Origin: an uncultured Lachnospiraceae bacterium
GTDB lineage: Bacteria; Bacillota; Clostridia; Lachnospirales; Lachnospiraceae
DNA: 64,000 nt
Direction: 5' to 3'
Assembly: GCA_947367855.1 (NCBI GenBank)
Contig: CANBFE010000008.1
Coordinates: 57,182-121,181 of the forward strand
A model generated the notes under the pieces. The model was given only the letters and a program-made list of their open reading frames with translations. It was not told where the DNA came from and did not search any database. Positions within the stretch are counted from its first letter, which is position 1. Every line of letters starts with the position of its first letter. Shown in pieces: positions 8,893 to 18,540 of this stretch. Position numbers and translations under genes: made by a program.

Positions 8893-11800
8893 TTAGTCCC
8901 TGCTTCCATCCGAAACCACAAGCAGCAGTGTCCTGATTTCAAAAGAGCGGAACCGCAGCCGCAGTTTCCCGTCGCTCAGCGCCAGTTCCTCCCCTGCCTC
9001 CTCCAACAGATTACAGGCAAAGACCCGCTTCACCTGATGCGGAACAAAAAGCGTCGTCTCCCCGGCACAGCCCTTTGCCTCATAGAGCCGGAGCACCACC
9101 CCGTCCCTCCTGTCAAAGGCAGGCTTGCAGGTTTCCAGAATGACATGACCGCCCTCCAAATGAAAGAAGGAGACCGCCTCCGGAAATACCCTTCCGGAAA
9201 CGCTTCCCATCTCTTCCGGCCTCCTGTTCTCCAGGCCCGCAGCCGTCACCTGCACATTGCACTCATAAGCTTCCTCCGTCACCCTGCTGTTCACAAAAGG
9301 CCCGGAAAAGGGCAGGATGGAATAGGTAAATCGCTGCACCTTTTGATCCGCGGTGCTGTCCGGCATCACAGGCGCACGCAGCAGCGTCAGGGAAAGCCTG
9401 CTGTCCTCCGCAGACAAACCGTATTTACAGTCATTCAAAAGCGCAAAACCGTTCTCCCCGTCCGTCAGCACGGCGTACTTGTGATGGCAGGTCTCATACA
9501 GATCCTGCTCATACTGCCTGGACTTATGGGTGGGCCTCCGGATATAACCGAACTGGATTTCCTGAAGCACCTCCTTTGTGTAGACCGTGGTGGGAAAATC
9601 CGCCTTCAGAATCCTGTGCCGTTCCCTCCAGTCAATTACCGTCTCGAAATCAATCCGGGGACTGTCCTTCCGAAACCGGATTCTCTGCTTTGCGGTAAAA
9701 TATTCCTCCTGCAGCTCTACAACAGCCGTCACACTGCCGTCACCATGCAGTTCCCTCCGAAGGACAGCGCTGCCCGAAAGCGCCTCGGTTGCCTGCTCAT
9801 ACATCCGCCCCAGTTCCCAGGCATCATAGTCCACATTTACATCACGATAAAGCTTCCACTGGTTCAAAGGCTCCGCCGCATATTCATATCCCTCCGGCCG
9901 GGACACCAGACTGGTTATCCGTCCCCGGGAATCCATATGTATGGAATAAAATTCATTTTCAAAAGAAATACTGTCTATTTCTCCGGAAAGTTCCCGGTTC
10001 TCTGTCCCATCATGCCTTTCCTCTTCAGGCCCTTTCCCCGGGTCTTCCTCCCGGCTCCGGAAGAACCTGACGCCCTCGTCCCTCCCAAGCCTTACATAAC
10101 CGCAGGCCGGAAGCCGCAGCTCTCCTAAGTCTCTCTCCCAACTCAGGGAATTGAACAGGGCGCTTCCCCCGGCCAACCTGCCGAGCAAAGCTTCCCCAAG
10201 CTCCCGGCTCTCCCGCTCCACCTGCTCCAGTGCTTCCTCCGCCTCCTGATTTACCCGCCGGATGGAAGTTCCCGGCAGAATATCGTGAAACTCCTGAACC
10301 AAGAGCAGTTCCCACAAGGCTTTCAGCTTCTCAAGTACCCCTTCCTCCGGGCAGATTGTTTCTTCCCTCCAGGCCCCCGAAAGCCGCAGCAGCCCGGCCA
10401 GGTACTCCGCCTCCCGCAAGGCATACTCCGCCCTGCGGACACCTCTCTTAATGCCTGCCTGGGAAGTATAGGTTCCCCTGTGCCAAGCCAGATACAGCTC
10501 TCCGTAATAAACATTTCTCACGGAAGCCCCATCCAGTCTGTCAAAAAATTCCGCCGGACCCTCCATGGTACACCTGGGGGCGCCCTCCAGATCCAGGCAG
10601 CGCGCCGCCGTCTCCACCATCAGCTCCGTGGGACCGCCGCCCCCGTCCCCATACCCAAAGGGGAACAGGAAAGTGTCGATTCCCTGCTTCTGATTCCTGT
10701 CCTTTTCCCAACGCTCCCGCAGGGCGCCGGAACTGAATACCGCATTGTTCTTCTTATAAATATGGGACAGAATCCTGGTCCCGTCGATTCCCTCCCACCA
10801 GAACACATTATAGGGAAACTGCTCACATTCCGGGTCACAGCGCAGCAGCTTCTGGGTGGCAAAATAAGGAACCCTGCAGCCCTTCATAATCTGGGGCAGC
10901 GCACCGGAAAAGCCGAAGGTGTCCGGCAGCCAGGCCACACGGCTGTCAACGCCGAAATTCTCCTGAAACCAACGCTTGCCCAGAACGAACTGCCGGACCA
11001 GACTCTCGCCCCCCGGCAGATTGGTATCGCTCTCCACATATACCCCACCCTCCGGTATAAACTGCCCTGCCCGCACACCCGCCCGCACCCGCCGGAAAAG
11101 CCCCGGGTAATACTCCTTCAGATATTCCAGAATGGTGGGGGAACAAAGCAGAAATTTATAATCGGGATAGCTTTTCATCAGCGCCAGCTGATTGGAATAG
11201 GTTCTGGCCGCCTTCCGCTTTGTCTCCTCCAGGGGCCAGAGCCAGGCCAGGTCCAGATGGGACTGTCCGAACACCGTGAATTCCGGCATGGTATCCCCGT
11301 TCCGCTTTTCCAGAAGGGGCCGAAGCAGTTCCCGCCCCTCTCTGATGCTCCGGCTGCGCCTTGGCTCCTCCGCCTCGAAATCCACGATACAGGTAAACCG
11401 CTGCAGCGCCTCACCGATTTTCATGCTCCGCAGCCCACTGTCCGGCAGCGCCTTCCACAGCTCATACAACGTGTGATAATCCGCGTAGGCCCCGAAAATC
11501 TCCCCCTGAAAAATACCGAAATGGCTGCTTTTCACCCGGCACTGGCAGCACCCTGGTTCCGGCACCGGCTCCTCTCCCCTCTGCCAGATCCCTGCTCCCT
11601 CCTGCCTGACGCCATGCCCTGCATAGCATTCCCCATAGATTTCAAAACACGCTCCGGGTTCGGCCCGGGCCGTCAGCTCCACCGCTCCATGTTTGCTGTC
11701 AATGGAACCCGCTTCCTGACCGTTCACATAGACAAGCATCTCCGGTCCCGGTCCCAGATGCAGCAGGATACGCTTCCCTGCCGCCTCCTCCGGCATGGTC

Positions 11801-12015
11801 ACACAGGTCCGAAACCACCCGTACTCCCATTTCTTCCCCCATTCCCTTCCCACTGGAAACGGCTGAAACTCCCGGACAGCCGCCTGCTCCAGGGACAAAT
11901 GTTCCATGGTGGTAAAACCGGAAAGCTCCGCCTCCCCCAGTTTCCTGTACAGATTCCGCTCAAAGGCCTCATCCCATATCTTCAGCCGCTCATCCCACTG
12001 CCTTCCAAGCTTCAT
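8893..12015 (-). CDS. GH38 alpha-mannosidase, 1040 aa
   Basis: This retaining glycoside hydrolase removes alpha-linked mannose. It has the GH38 order: an N-terminal beta-sandwich (residues 1-240), a catalytic (beta/alpha)7 barrel starting with the zinc site HLDLAWLWP (His253, Asp255) and the nucleophile in AWLPDTFGFSGALPQ (Asp365), then a helical bundle and C-terminal beta domains. Length is normal for bacterial GH38. There is no signal peptide, so it acts in the cytoplasm on imported oligosaccharides. The ATG follows AGGGAGG. It is flanked by the HAD-GH105 fusion upstream and the ROK kinase downstream, a plausible pathway from mannose-containing glycans to a phosphorylated sugar. Confidence 0.93.
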   Translation of the reverse strand: MKLGRQWDERLKIWDEAFERNLYRKLGEAELSGFTTMEHLSLEQAAVREFQPFPVGREWGKKWEYGWFRTCVTMPEEAAGKRILLHLGPGPEMLVYVNGQEAGSIDSKHGAVELTARAEPGACFEIYGECYAGHGVRQEGAGIWQRGEEPVPEPGCCQCRVKSSHFGIFQGEIFGAYADYHTLYELWKALPDSGLRSMKIGEALQRFTCIVDFEAEEPRRSRSIREGRELLRPLLEKRNGDTMPEFTVFGQSHLDLAWLWPLEETKRKAARTYSNQLALMKSYPDYKFLLCSPTILEYLKEYYPGLFRRVRAGVRAGQFIPEGGVYVESDTNLPGGESLVRQFVLGKRWFQENFGVDSRVAWLPDTFGFSGALPQIMKGCRVPYFATQKLLRCDPECEQFPYNVFWWEGIDGTRILSHIYKKNNAVFSSGALRERWEKDRNQKQGIDTFLFPFGYGDGGGGPTELMVETAARCLDLEGAPRCTMEGPAEFFDRLDGASVRNVYYGELYLAWHRGTYTSQAGIKRGVRRAEYALREAEYLAGLLRLSGAWREETICPEEGVLEKLKALWELLLVQEFHDILPGTSIRRVNQEAEEALEQVERESRELGEALLGRLAGGSALFNSLSWERDLGELRLPACGYVRLGRDEGVRFFRSREEDPGKGPEEERHDGTENRELSGEIDSISFENEFYSIHMDSRGRITSLVSRPEGYEYAAEPLNQWKLYRDVNVDYDAWELGRMYEQATEALSGSAVLRRELHGDGSVTAVVELQEEYFTAKQRIRFRKDSPRIDFETVIDWRERHRILKADFPTTVYTKEVLQEIQFGYIRRPTHKSRQYEQDLYETCHHKYAVLTDGENGFALLNDCKYGLSAEDSRLSLTLLRAPVMPDSTADQKVQRFTYSILPFSGPFVNSRVTEEAYECNVQVTAAGLENRRPEEMGSVSGRVFPEAVSFFHLEGGHVILETCKPAFDRRDGVVLRLYEAKGCAGETTLFVPHQVKRVFACNLLEEAGEELALSDGKLRLRFRSFEIRTLLLVVSDGSRD

Positions 12016-12121
12016 GCGCTACCTCCCTGCGTTGAAATCCTTTGCCATTCCGCCTGACAACCTGCCTGCATTTCCCTCTGTAAAATGGAACAGACCCTGA
12101 CATGGCACAGACTGCCCGTCC

Positions 12122-13744
12122 TTACAGCACCGTCCTGTACTCCATCAGAAACAAAATCGCCAGGGCCTGGCCATAGGGCATGGGCTTTAACTGGATTTCC
12201 TTATAAAAATCCCGGGAAGTCCGCCCCATGGGGGTTCCGTAAGAAACCTGGTTCACCACCCCCTCCCGGGATATGTAATCCAGAATGGGCGCCGCCGCCT
12301 TTACTGCGGTTTCCAGACAACTTCTGTCCGCCAGGCCGTCTTTCACCGCCTTCAGAATACCGTAGGCAAATCCGCAGGTGGCGCTTGCCTCCACATAGGA
12401 ATCCCCGTCGTCCACCAGAGTGTGCCACATACCGTTTGGCTCCTGGTATTTCTGCAGACTCTCAATCTGCGCCCGCAGCGTATTGGTCAGCATCCTTCGG
12501 ACCGGCTCACTGCAGTCCTGGATGGCCAGAAATTCCGGAATGGCCATGGTAATCCAACAGTTTCCCCGCCCCCAGAAAGCTCCCGCAAAATGATTCTTCT
12601 CCCGGAAACTCCAGCCGTGATACCACAAACCCGTAGTCCTGTCGGAGAGATACTTATCATGAAGCAGAAACTGATACTCCGCCTCCGCCTTCATTTTCTC
12701 ATTCTTCAGAATCCGCCCCATATTGGCCAGAAACAGCACCGTCATATACAGCGTATCGTCCCACAGCTCCTCCTCGTTGACGCTGTCCGAAGTCTTATGC
12801 TGAAACCCGCCTTCCTTTGTCCGGGGAAAGCTTTCCATAATCTCCTCCGCTGCCGCGATACAGGGCTTTAAATACTTCTCCTCCCCGGTGTACTCCGCCA
12901 GAAAAGACATGGTCAGATAGGGCGCTGCGGTATTCACGTTTAAAGCCGGAAATCCAATGGCAATCTGCCTGTCATAATATTTCTTCAGCGTATCCAGATA
13001 ACTGTCCTTCTTCTCATAACAGAAAAGCTTCCACAGGCCGAACAGCCCCACCCCCTGGGTCCACTCCCAGTACCGGTACCTGGCAATATCGTCTCCGGCC
13101 AGATTGTTGCTCTCCATATTTTTCAGAAAAATATCGTCCGTCTCATACAGAATCCCGGTAAAGGCCTCCACCATCTTGTGGATTTTGCCATTCACACGCC
13201 GGAGAAGCTCCCTCTTTTCCCCGCATTTCTCCTCCAATTCTCCGATCAGGCGCTTCAGCTCCTCCGGGGTCTTCACAATGTAATCCGGCTGCCAGTCCGG
13301 CTCCTCCGCACTGTGAAAATACCTGGGTGACCAGTCCAGCCATACGGAGGTAATCCCGTAACGGTTGGCCCCGGCCACATCCTTCTTCAGATTGTTGCCG
13401 ATCATCACGATAAAGGGTTTATCAGCTTCCGTCAGCTTCATCGCCTCCATGGCCGTGTCAAACATGGACCTGGCAGGCTTCTGCTCTCCCACCACCTCAG
13501 ACACAATCCACTCCTCAAAGCAATATCCCAGGCCGTTCTCCCTGTACACATTCTGAAAGGACTCCCACTCACCGTCCGCCACCAACGCGATGCGGTAGCC
13601 CTCCTCCTTCAGCTGCCGAAGCACCTCCCCCGCTCCCGGGATAAACTCTGCTCTGGTAACAATTCCTCTCTCGTCAAAAATCTGGGTGCCCTCGTCAATA
13701 ATCGTATCTCCGCTGTCCGTAAATAAGATTAAATTCTTTTCCAT
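12122..13744 (-). CDS. HAD-like domain fused to GH105 (unsaturated glucuronyl/rhamnogalacturonyl hydrolase)
   Basis: Residues 1-165 look like a HAD hydrolase: LFTDSGDTIIDE as motif I, GEQKP with the motif III lysine, and VMIGNNLKKDVAGAN as motif IV. Residues ~185-540 are an (alpha/alpha)6 GH88/GH105 barrel with WTQGVGLFGLWKL, the catalytic Asp in LWDDTLYM (about residue 330), and WGRGNCW. GH105 enzymes hydrolyse the unsaturated uronyl residue left by polysaccharide lyases. HAD residues are altered: the second motif I Asp is shifted (DSGD instead of DxDG), motif II reads VADGE without Ser/Thr, and motif IV has Asn for the first Asp, so the HAD part may not be catalytic. The start at 13744 has GGAG six bases upstream; an ATG at 13774 is the alternative. 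Confidence 0.85.
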   Translation of the reverse strand: MEKNLILFTDSGDTIIDEGTQIFDERGIVTRAEFIPGAGEVLRQLKEEGYRIALVADGEWESFQNVYRENGLGYCFEEWIVSEVVGEQKPARSMFDTAMEAMKLTEADKPFIVMIGNNLKKDVAGANRYGITSVWLDWSPRYFHSAEEPDWQPDYIVKTPEELKRLIGELEEKCGEKRELLRRVNGKIHKMVEAFTGILYETDDIFLKNMESNNLAGDDIARYRYWEWTQGVGLFGLWKLFCYEKKDSYLDTLKKYYDRQIAIGFPALNVNTAAPYLTMSFLAEYTGEEKYLKPCIAAAEEIMESFPRTKEGGFQHKTSDSVNEEELWDDTLYMTVLFLANMGRILKNEKMKAEAEYQFLLHDKYLSDRTTGLWYHGWSFREKNHFAGAFWGRGNCWITMAIPEFLAIQDCSEPVRRMLTNTLRAQIESLQKYQEPNGMWHTLVDDGDSYVEASATCGFAYGILKAVKDGLADRSCLETAVKAAAPILDYISREGVVNQVSYGTPMGRTSRDFYKEIQLKPMPYGQALAILFLMEYRTVL

Positions 13745-14009
13745 AAGCCGCTCCAACCTCCATCCTGCTGCCATTGAATCAATCTTACCAAAGGTCAGCC
13801 CTTATTTCCACGCATCTCTTGTTTTTTTATCCTGCTACATTGCATTTTTTGTCATTATTGCATTCTGTTTCCTTCTTCATTGTACAACATTTTGTGTATT
13901 GTTTCCCCTATTTTGTCCATTTTGCATGAAGCCATAGTCATTTATCCCTGTTTTACGCCAGGGTGTCCCTGGGAAAAGGGCAAAAAACGCAACCCCTGCC
14001 TCCCGTCCC

Positions 14010-14894
14010 CTACTTGCCGCCCTCCTGCCGGAACCTGGAAGGAGACATCTGCAGAAATTTATTGAAGGCCCGGTTGAACTGGGAGAAGCTCTTGAAACCG
14101 CTCTGAAGGGCGATATCCGTAATGGGCGCGTCCGTGGACAGCAGAAGGGTCTGGGCATTGCGCACTCTGGTCATGGAGATGTAGTCCGTCAGGGTGAATC
14201 CGGTGATCCGCTTGAACTGATGGGACAGATAATAGCTGCTGACGTAGAATTCCCTGGACAGGGATGCCAGAGAAAGATCCTCCGTATAGCGGTTGTGAAT
14301 ACAGGCCGTGATGCTGTATATTTTATTGGTGATATTGTCAAAATCCACCTGATCCGTGTACACATTCTTGTCCCGGTGCAGATAGATCAGGCTTAAAAAT
14401 TCCGTGAACTTGTGATGAATGGCCAGATTGGACAATTCGTTGGGAGCCTGGGAGAGATAATAAATATCATTCAGCTTCTCGAAGATCATCTTTTTGATAC
14501 GCCCCTCAAAGCGGTAGATGGGAACCTCTCCCTGGAAAATGCTGTAGATCGTCTTCATATAAGACTCCAGGCCTGCGGGCAGGGCGGGAATGGCAAAATT
14601 GATAATAAGCCGCTTGTTGGGCGCCCCTTCCGGATAGGCGGTCTTGTGCAGCAGGGAGGGACGGATGGCAACGATATCACAGCAGCGCAGGTCATGCCAT
14701 GCCCCGTTGATCAGATGGCCCGCGTGCTCGTCCAGGAAAATGCACAGCTCATAAAACTGATGGAAATGCTGAAACTCCATATTAATCGTATAGGAACGCT
14801 CATCCCAGTCAAAGAAATAGAAAAAAGGCGCCCCCTGCCTGTTAATCTCGATCAGGTATTTCTCTTCATATATTACGGAATTGTCAATCATCAT
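14010..14894 (-). CDS. AraC-family transcriptional regulator
   Basis: The N-terminal half is a cupin-like sensor (FHQFYELCIFLDEHAGHLI). The last ~100 residues carry the two helix-turn-helix motifs of AraC, with the second reading TDIALQSGFKSFSQFNRAFNKFLQMSPSRFR. The start at 14894 (MMIDNSVIYEEK) follows GGGGAGG by seven bases; an upstream ATG at 14948 is less likely. It is divergent from the Opp-type importer at 15218 and upstream of the GH105/GH38/ROK genes, so it probably controls one or both in response to an oligosaccharide. The effector is unknown. Confidence 0.88.
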   Translation of the reverse strand: MMIDNSVIYEEKYLIEINRQGAPFFYFFDWDERSYTINMEFQHFHQFYELCIFLDEHAGHLINGAWHDLRCCDIVAIRPSLLHKTAYPEGAPNKRLIINFAIPALPAGLESYMKTIYSIFQGEVPIYRFEGRIKKMIFEKLNDIYYLSQAPNELSNLAIHHKFTEFLSLIYLHRDKNVYTDQVDFDNITNKIYSITACIHNRYTEDLSLASLSREFYVSSYYLSHQFKRITGFTLTDYISMTRVRNAQTLLLSTDAPITDIALQSGFKSFSQFNRAFNKFLQMSPSRFRQEGGK

Positions 14895-15150
14895 ATCACA
14901 TACCTCCCCGCCGCCCCGCAGCCGGAATCCCCTCCGCCGGGGAGCCATCTTGCCTGTCTTGCTTTTGACGGCGCTTTTTAAGTGATTTCATTGCATAAAA
15001 CAGAAGCATTTTTGTATGTAATGCACAAATACTATACTTTGTTTTTGTATATATTGTGCAAATCACAAATAAATTATATAACAAAAAAGCAAAATTTGCA
15101 ATATGTATATAAAAAAAGCAATAGATGCGTAGCCGGATTTAGCCTGTTAT

Positions 15151-15180
15151 TGTTATACTGACTAATAGAAAGCGCTGACC
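15151..15180 (+). promoter_or_regulatory. Extended -10 promoter with overlapping cre-like site
   Basis: TGTTATACT at 15151-15159 is an extended -10 (TG-n-TATACT). No good -35 was found, which fits an extended -10 promoter. AGAAAGCGCTGACC at 15167-15180 matches the CcpA cre pattern TGWNANCGNTNWCA at all but two conserved positions and would sit at the transcription start, where repression is usual. The gap 14895-15217 is otherwise AT-rich and shows no other gene. The call is inference from consensus matching. Confidence 0.5.
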
Positions 15181-15217
15181 CAGTCGGCGTACTCAAATAG
15201 AAGAAGGAGGATATTTT

Positions 15218-17317
15218 ATGAAAAAAAGACTCATTGCACTGCTTCTGGCAGGCACAATGACCCTGTCTCTGGCAGCATGCGGCGACACAAACGACGGCCA
15301 GAGCAGCTCGCCCGCCGAATCTCAGGAAAGCACACAGGAGTCCTCTGCGGAAGAATCCACCCAGGAGGAATCCTCCCAGGAAGAATCTTCTCAGGAAGAA
15401 TCCACACCGGAAGATGCCCCCCCTGCTGACGTTACTGCTTTCAGCGAGGCGCCCATGCTTGCCGATCTGGTACAGGCAGGCTCCCTTCCCGCACTGGAGG
15501 AGAGAATCCCCACAGCAGAGGATGTGTATGTGGAACAGGTTGACGCAGGCGGCAATCCCCTGGAAATCGGCACCTACGGCGGTGTGATCAATCTTCTGGG
15601 CGCAGGCGGCAGCTGGGGACTGTCCAGGCCCGTACTGGAGAGCATCATCCACTACAATTCCGACGGCACCTATTATGCCAATGTCATCAAAAGCTTCGAG
15701 CACAATGACGATTACACGGTCTGGACCTTCAAGCTCAGAGAAGGCATGAAATGGTCCGACGGCGAAGACTTCAACGCGGACGACATTACCTTCTGGTATT
15801 ACATGTGCCACCTCACCGACTATGACACCAAGAAATCCTGGCCGGCCCTGATGGAAACCGTGGACGACGCGGAAGCATGGGCCACTCTGGAAAAGGTTGA
15901 CGATTACACCGTAACCTGGACCTTTGTAAATCCCAAATTCCCCGCTGACTTTATCGAAAACGGCGACTTCAAGTGGTGTTGGGCACCCTCCCACTATCTC
16001 CTTGACATGATTCCGGATTCCGTGTATGTGGAGAACCAGTACTGGGAGAAGACCGGATTATCCGACGAGCAGGTGCTTCTCAATGCCCAGGCAAAGGGCA
16101 TCGATGCCGCAACCGTGGGTGACCTGGGCAAGGCCATTGCCTACTACTGGTGGAACGAGGACGGCATTCCCAACCTGAACTCCTATGTGCTGACCACAAA
16201 GGAAGGCAACAACTCCAGGGATGCCCAGCTGTGCATTCTGGAACGCAACCCTTATTTCTGGAAGGTGGATGCACAGGGAAATCAGCTTCCCTACTGTGAC
16301 GAAATCCACTTCAACGCAACCTCCGAGGAGGGACAGGATCAGCTGATGTTCCGTTCCGGGGAACTGGATATCATCGAAGTGGCCATGCAGGACATCGCTT
16401 CCCTTCTGGCTGACCTGGGCGATCAGGCACAGCTTCGGGAGCTTGCCAGTACAAACTGGGGTTCCTACCTGATCACCTTCAACTACACCTGCAAGGAAGA
16501 GAACTACGCGGAATTGTTCAAGAATCCCAAATTCCGTCAGGCCATCTCCATCTGCGTGGACCGCGAACAGGTTTCCGGCCTCCTGACAGAAGGCTTCCTG
16601 GAACCCGGCCAGTGCGCTCCCCAGGAAGGAAACTTCGGCTATGACCCGGAATGGGAGACCAAGTGGACGGAATATGACGTGGACGGCGCCAAGGCGCTTC
16701 TGGAAGAGTGCGGCCTGGTTATGGGCGCAGACGGCTTCTACGATTTTGCAGACGGCACGGACTTCGTGCTGACCCTCTATACTTATACGGATTCCGGCGC
16801 TGACGCCGCATTCCCTGTTTTCGAGCAGTACTACAACAAGGCAGGCATCAAGTGCGCAACCAAGGACATCGAAGTATCCGCATTTGACACGGAAATCGAC
16901 AACAATGACTGGTATGCGGTACTGGGACCCCACACCGCTATCGGCGGCGTTTCCCTGAAATCCAGGGTACAGCCCTTTGTTCCCATCGCACAGTCCGCGG
17001 AGTGGTACGGCGAGTACGGCACCTATTACGGAACGGGCGGCCAGCAGGGCGTAGCTCCCGAAGGCGATATGGCTAAACTGATAGAGATTTACGAGAAGTG
17101 GAAATCCACTCCCGATTCCGCGGAAAGAGATCAGTATACCCTGGACATCTACAATGTCCACAAGGAAAATCTCTGGACCATCGCTTACCTGAAGGCAGCC
17201 GGCGCATACAGCCTGGTGAGCTCCAAGATCCACAACTATCCGGACCTCCTGGTATCGGATGACCTGTATCAGTACCAGAACATTATCCACTACTGGACCC
17301 TGTTCAAAACTGAATAA
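15218..17317 (+). CDS. ABC importer solute-binding lipoprotein, family 5 (Opp/Dpp type)
   Basis: The 699-residue protein has a lipoprotein signal (LSLAAC lipobox, Cys at about 21) followed by a Ser/Glu-rich linker made of QEESS-type repeats up to about residue 68, then a family-5 binding domain with WTFKLREGMKWSDGEDFNADD near 170-190. It is anchored outside the membrane and delivers ligand to the two permeases that follow. The RBS is AAGGAGG. Family 5 proteins bind peptides, nickel or oligosaccharides. The nearby GH38, GH105 and ROK genes favour oligosaccharide, but this is context only. A terminator-like hairpin follows the gene and would lower expression of the downstream genes relative to it. 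Confidence 0.92.
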   Translation: MKKRLIALLLAGTMTLSLAACGDTNDGQSSSPAESQESTQESSAEESTQEESSQEESSQEESTPEDAPPADVTAFSEAPMLADLVQAGSLPALEERIPTAEDVYVEQVDAGGNPLEIGTYGGVINLLGAGGSWGLSRPVLESIIHYNSDGTYYANVIKSFEHNDDYTVWTFKLREGMKWSDGEDFNADDITFWYYMCHLTDYDTKKSWPALMETVDDAEAWATLEKVDDYTVTWTFVNPKFPADFIENGDFKWCWAPSHYLLDMIPDSVYVENQYWEKTGLSDEQVLLNAQAKGIDAATVGDLGKAIAYYWWNEDGIPNLNSYVLTTKEGNNSRDAQLCILERNPYFWKVDAQGNQLPYCDEIHFNATSEEGQDQLMFRSGELDIIEVAMQDIASLLADLGDQAQLRELASTNWGSYLITFNYTCKEENYAELFKNPKFRQAISICVDREQVSGLLTEGFLEPGQCAPQEGNFGYDPEWETKWTEYDVDGAKALLEECGLVMGADGFYDFADGTDFVLTLYTYTDSGADAAFPVFEQYYNKAGIKCATKDIEVSAFDTEIDNNDWYAVLGPHTAIGGVSLKSRVQPFVPIAQSAEWYGEYGTYYGTGGQQGVAPEGDMAKLIEIYEKWKSTPDSAERDQYTLDIYNVHKENLWTIAYLKAAGAYSLVSSKIHNYPDLLVSDDLYQYQNIIHYWTLFKTE

Positions 17318-17334
17318 ATGACGATGATGCAACT

Positions 17335-17376
17335 TCCGGAGGCGGGGAACCCGGTTCCCATGCCTCCGGATTTTTT
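17335..17376 (+). terminator. Hairpin with T-run between binding protein and permease genes
   Basis: TCCGGAGGC pairs with GCCTCCGGA around an inner GGGAACC/GGTTCCC stem, followed by TTTTTT. It lies 17 bases after the binding-protein stop and 33 bases before the permease start. Since the downstream genes belong to the same transporter, it probably acts as a partial terminator or 3'-end stabiliser that keeps binding-protein mRNA in excess. Confidence 0.75.
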
Positions 17377-17409
17377 AAAAAAGGGATTTTTAAGAAAGGG
17401 ATTTTTCCA

Positions 17410-18540
17410 ATGGAAGAAAATGCTTACAAAGAGAAAAGCATGCACGAAGGCGCCCCGAAGAAACCCCTGATACAGACTGTGGGTGACTTCTTCAAAAAAG
17501 ACCTGGTTCAATATATCGTGAAACGTCTTCTGATGTTTATTCCCACATTACTTTTGATTTCGGTTCTGGTCTTCTTCGTTATTCAGCTCCCTCCCGGGGA
17601 TTATGTTTCCGCCCATATTGCAGCCCTTGCAACGGAGGGGGAATTCGTGGACGCGGACTACGCGGCACAGCTGCGCGCGGATTACGGCCTTGACCTGCCT
17701 GTCCATGAGCAGTATATCAAATGGATCAAGGATATCATCTGGACTCCCACCGACTCCACCTATTACAGATTATACGGCTCCCATCACAACTGGAAATACT
17801 CCTTCGCCTATGGCCGGGACGTGTGGGACGTGGTGGACGACAGACTGGGACTCACCATTCTGGTTACGGCCATCATTATGATTTTCCAGTATGCGGTATC
17901 CCTGCCCATCGCAGTCTATGCCTCCACCCATCAGTACTCCGTGGGGGACTATATCTCCTCCATCATCGGTTTCCTGGGGGCGGCCATACCCAACTTCATT
18001 CTGGCCATTGTGCTGATGTACCTGTCCTACAAATGGACCGGAAACGCAAATGTGGGCCTGTTTTCCCAGGAAATGCTCCAAAACGGCATCCATCTGTACA
18101 ACTTCGGTGAATTTTTAAAGAGAATGATCATTCCCATCCTGGTAATCGGCACCAGCGGCACCTGCGGCATCATCCGTTCCGTGCGGGCACAGATGCTGGA
18201 CGAAGTGGCAATGCAGTACACCCTCACCGCCAGGGCCAAGGGCGTGCCGGAGCGTACCATCATTATGAAATACTGCTTCCGCGCAGCCATCAACCCCACC
18301 GTCTCCGGACTGGGCGGCGTGCTCTCCAGTCTGTTCTCCGGCTCCACGGTAACTGCCATGGTGCTGAACATGCAGATTCAGGGACCGGTGCTCTTTAAAG
18401 CCCTCCAGGCCCAGGATATGTACCTGGCCGGGGCAATTGTTATGGTTCAGGCTGTCCTGGTGGTGATCGGTATCCTGTTCTCCGACATCGCACTGGCATT
18501 CCTGGATCCCAGAATCCGTTACTCAGGAGGTGGCAGATAA
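17410..18540 (+). CDS. Opp/Dpp-type ABC permease, first subunit (DppB-like)
   Basis: This integral membrane protein forms half of the importer channel. After a cytoplasmic start there is a membrane helix (about 40-60, LLMFIPTLLLISVLVFFVIQL), a long external loop, and five more helices with the EAA-type coupling motif near ARAKGVPERTIIMKYCFRAAINP. The 376-residue length is slightly above the usual ~310-340 because of an extended loop after helix 1 containing YRLYGSHHNWKYSFAYGRDVWD. The stop overlaps the next start (TAATG), indicating translational coupling. Confidence 0.92.
   Translation: MEENAYKEKSMHEGAPKKPLIQTVGDFFKKDLVQYIVKRLLMFIPTLLLISVLVFFVIQLPPGDYVSAHIAALATEGEFVDADYAAQLRADYGLDLPVHEQYIKWIKDIIWTPTDSTYYRLYGSHHNWKYSFAYGRDVWDVVDDRLGLTILVTAIIMIFQYAVSLPIAVYASTHQYSVGDYISSIIGFLGAAIPNFILAIVLMYLSYKWTGNANVGLFSQEMLQNGIHLYNFGEFLKRMIIPILVIGTSGTCGIIRSVRAQMLDEVAMQYTLTARAKGVPERTIIMKYCFRAAINPTVSGLGGVLSSLFSGSTVTAMVLNMQIQGPVLFKALQAQDMYLAGAIVMVQAVLVVIGILFSDIALAFLDPRIRYSGGGR

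Noticed and set aside
8764..12057. Long plus-strand frames (454 and 590 codons) opposite the GH38 gene
   Set aside because: They are shadow frames of a gene with complete GH38 catalytic motifs.
16058..17332. 424-codon minus-strand frame in the family-5 receptor gene
   Set aside because: It is antisense to a gene with a lipoprotein signal and binding domain, and has no signal or motif of its own.
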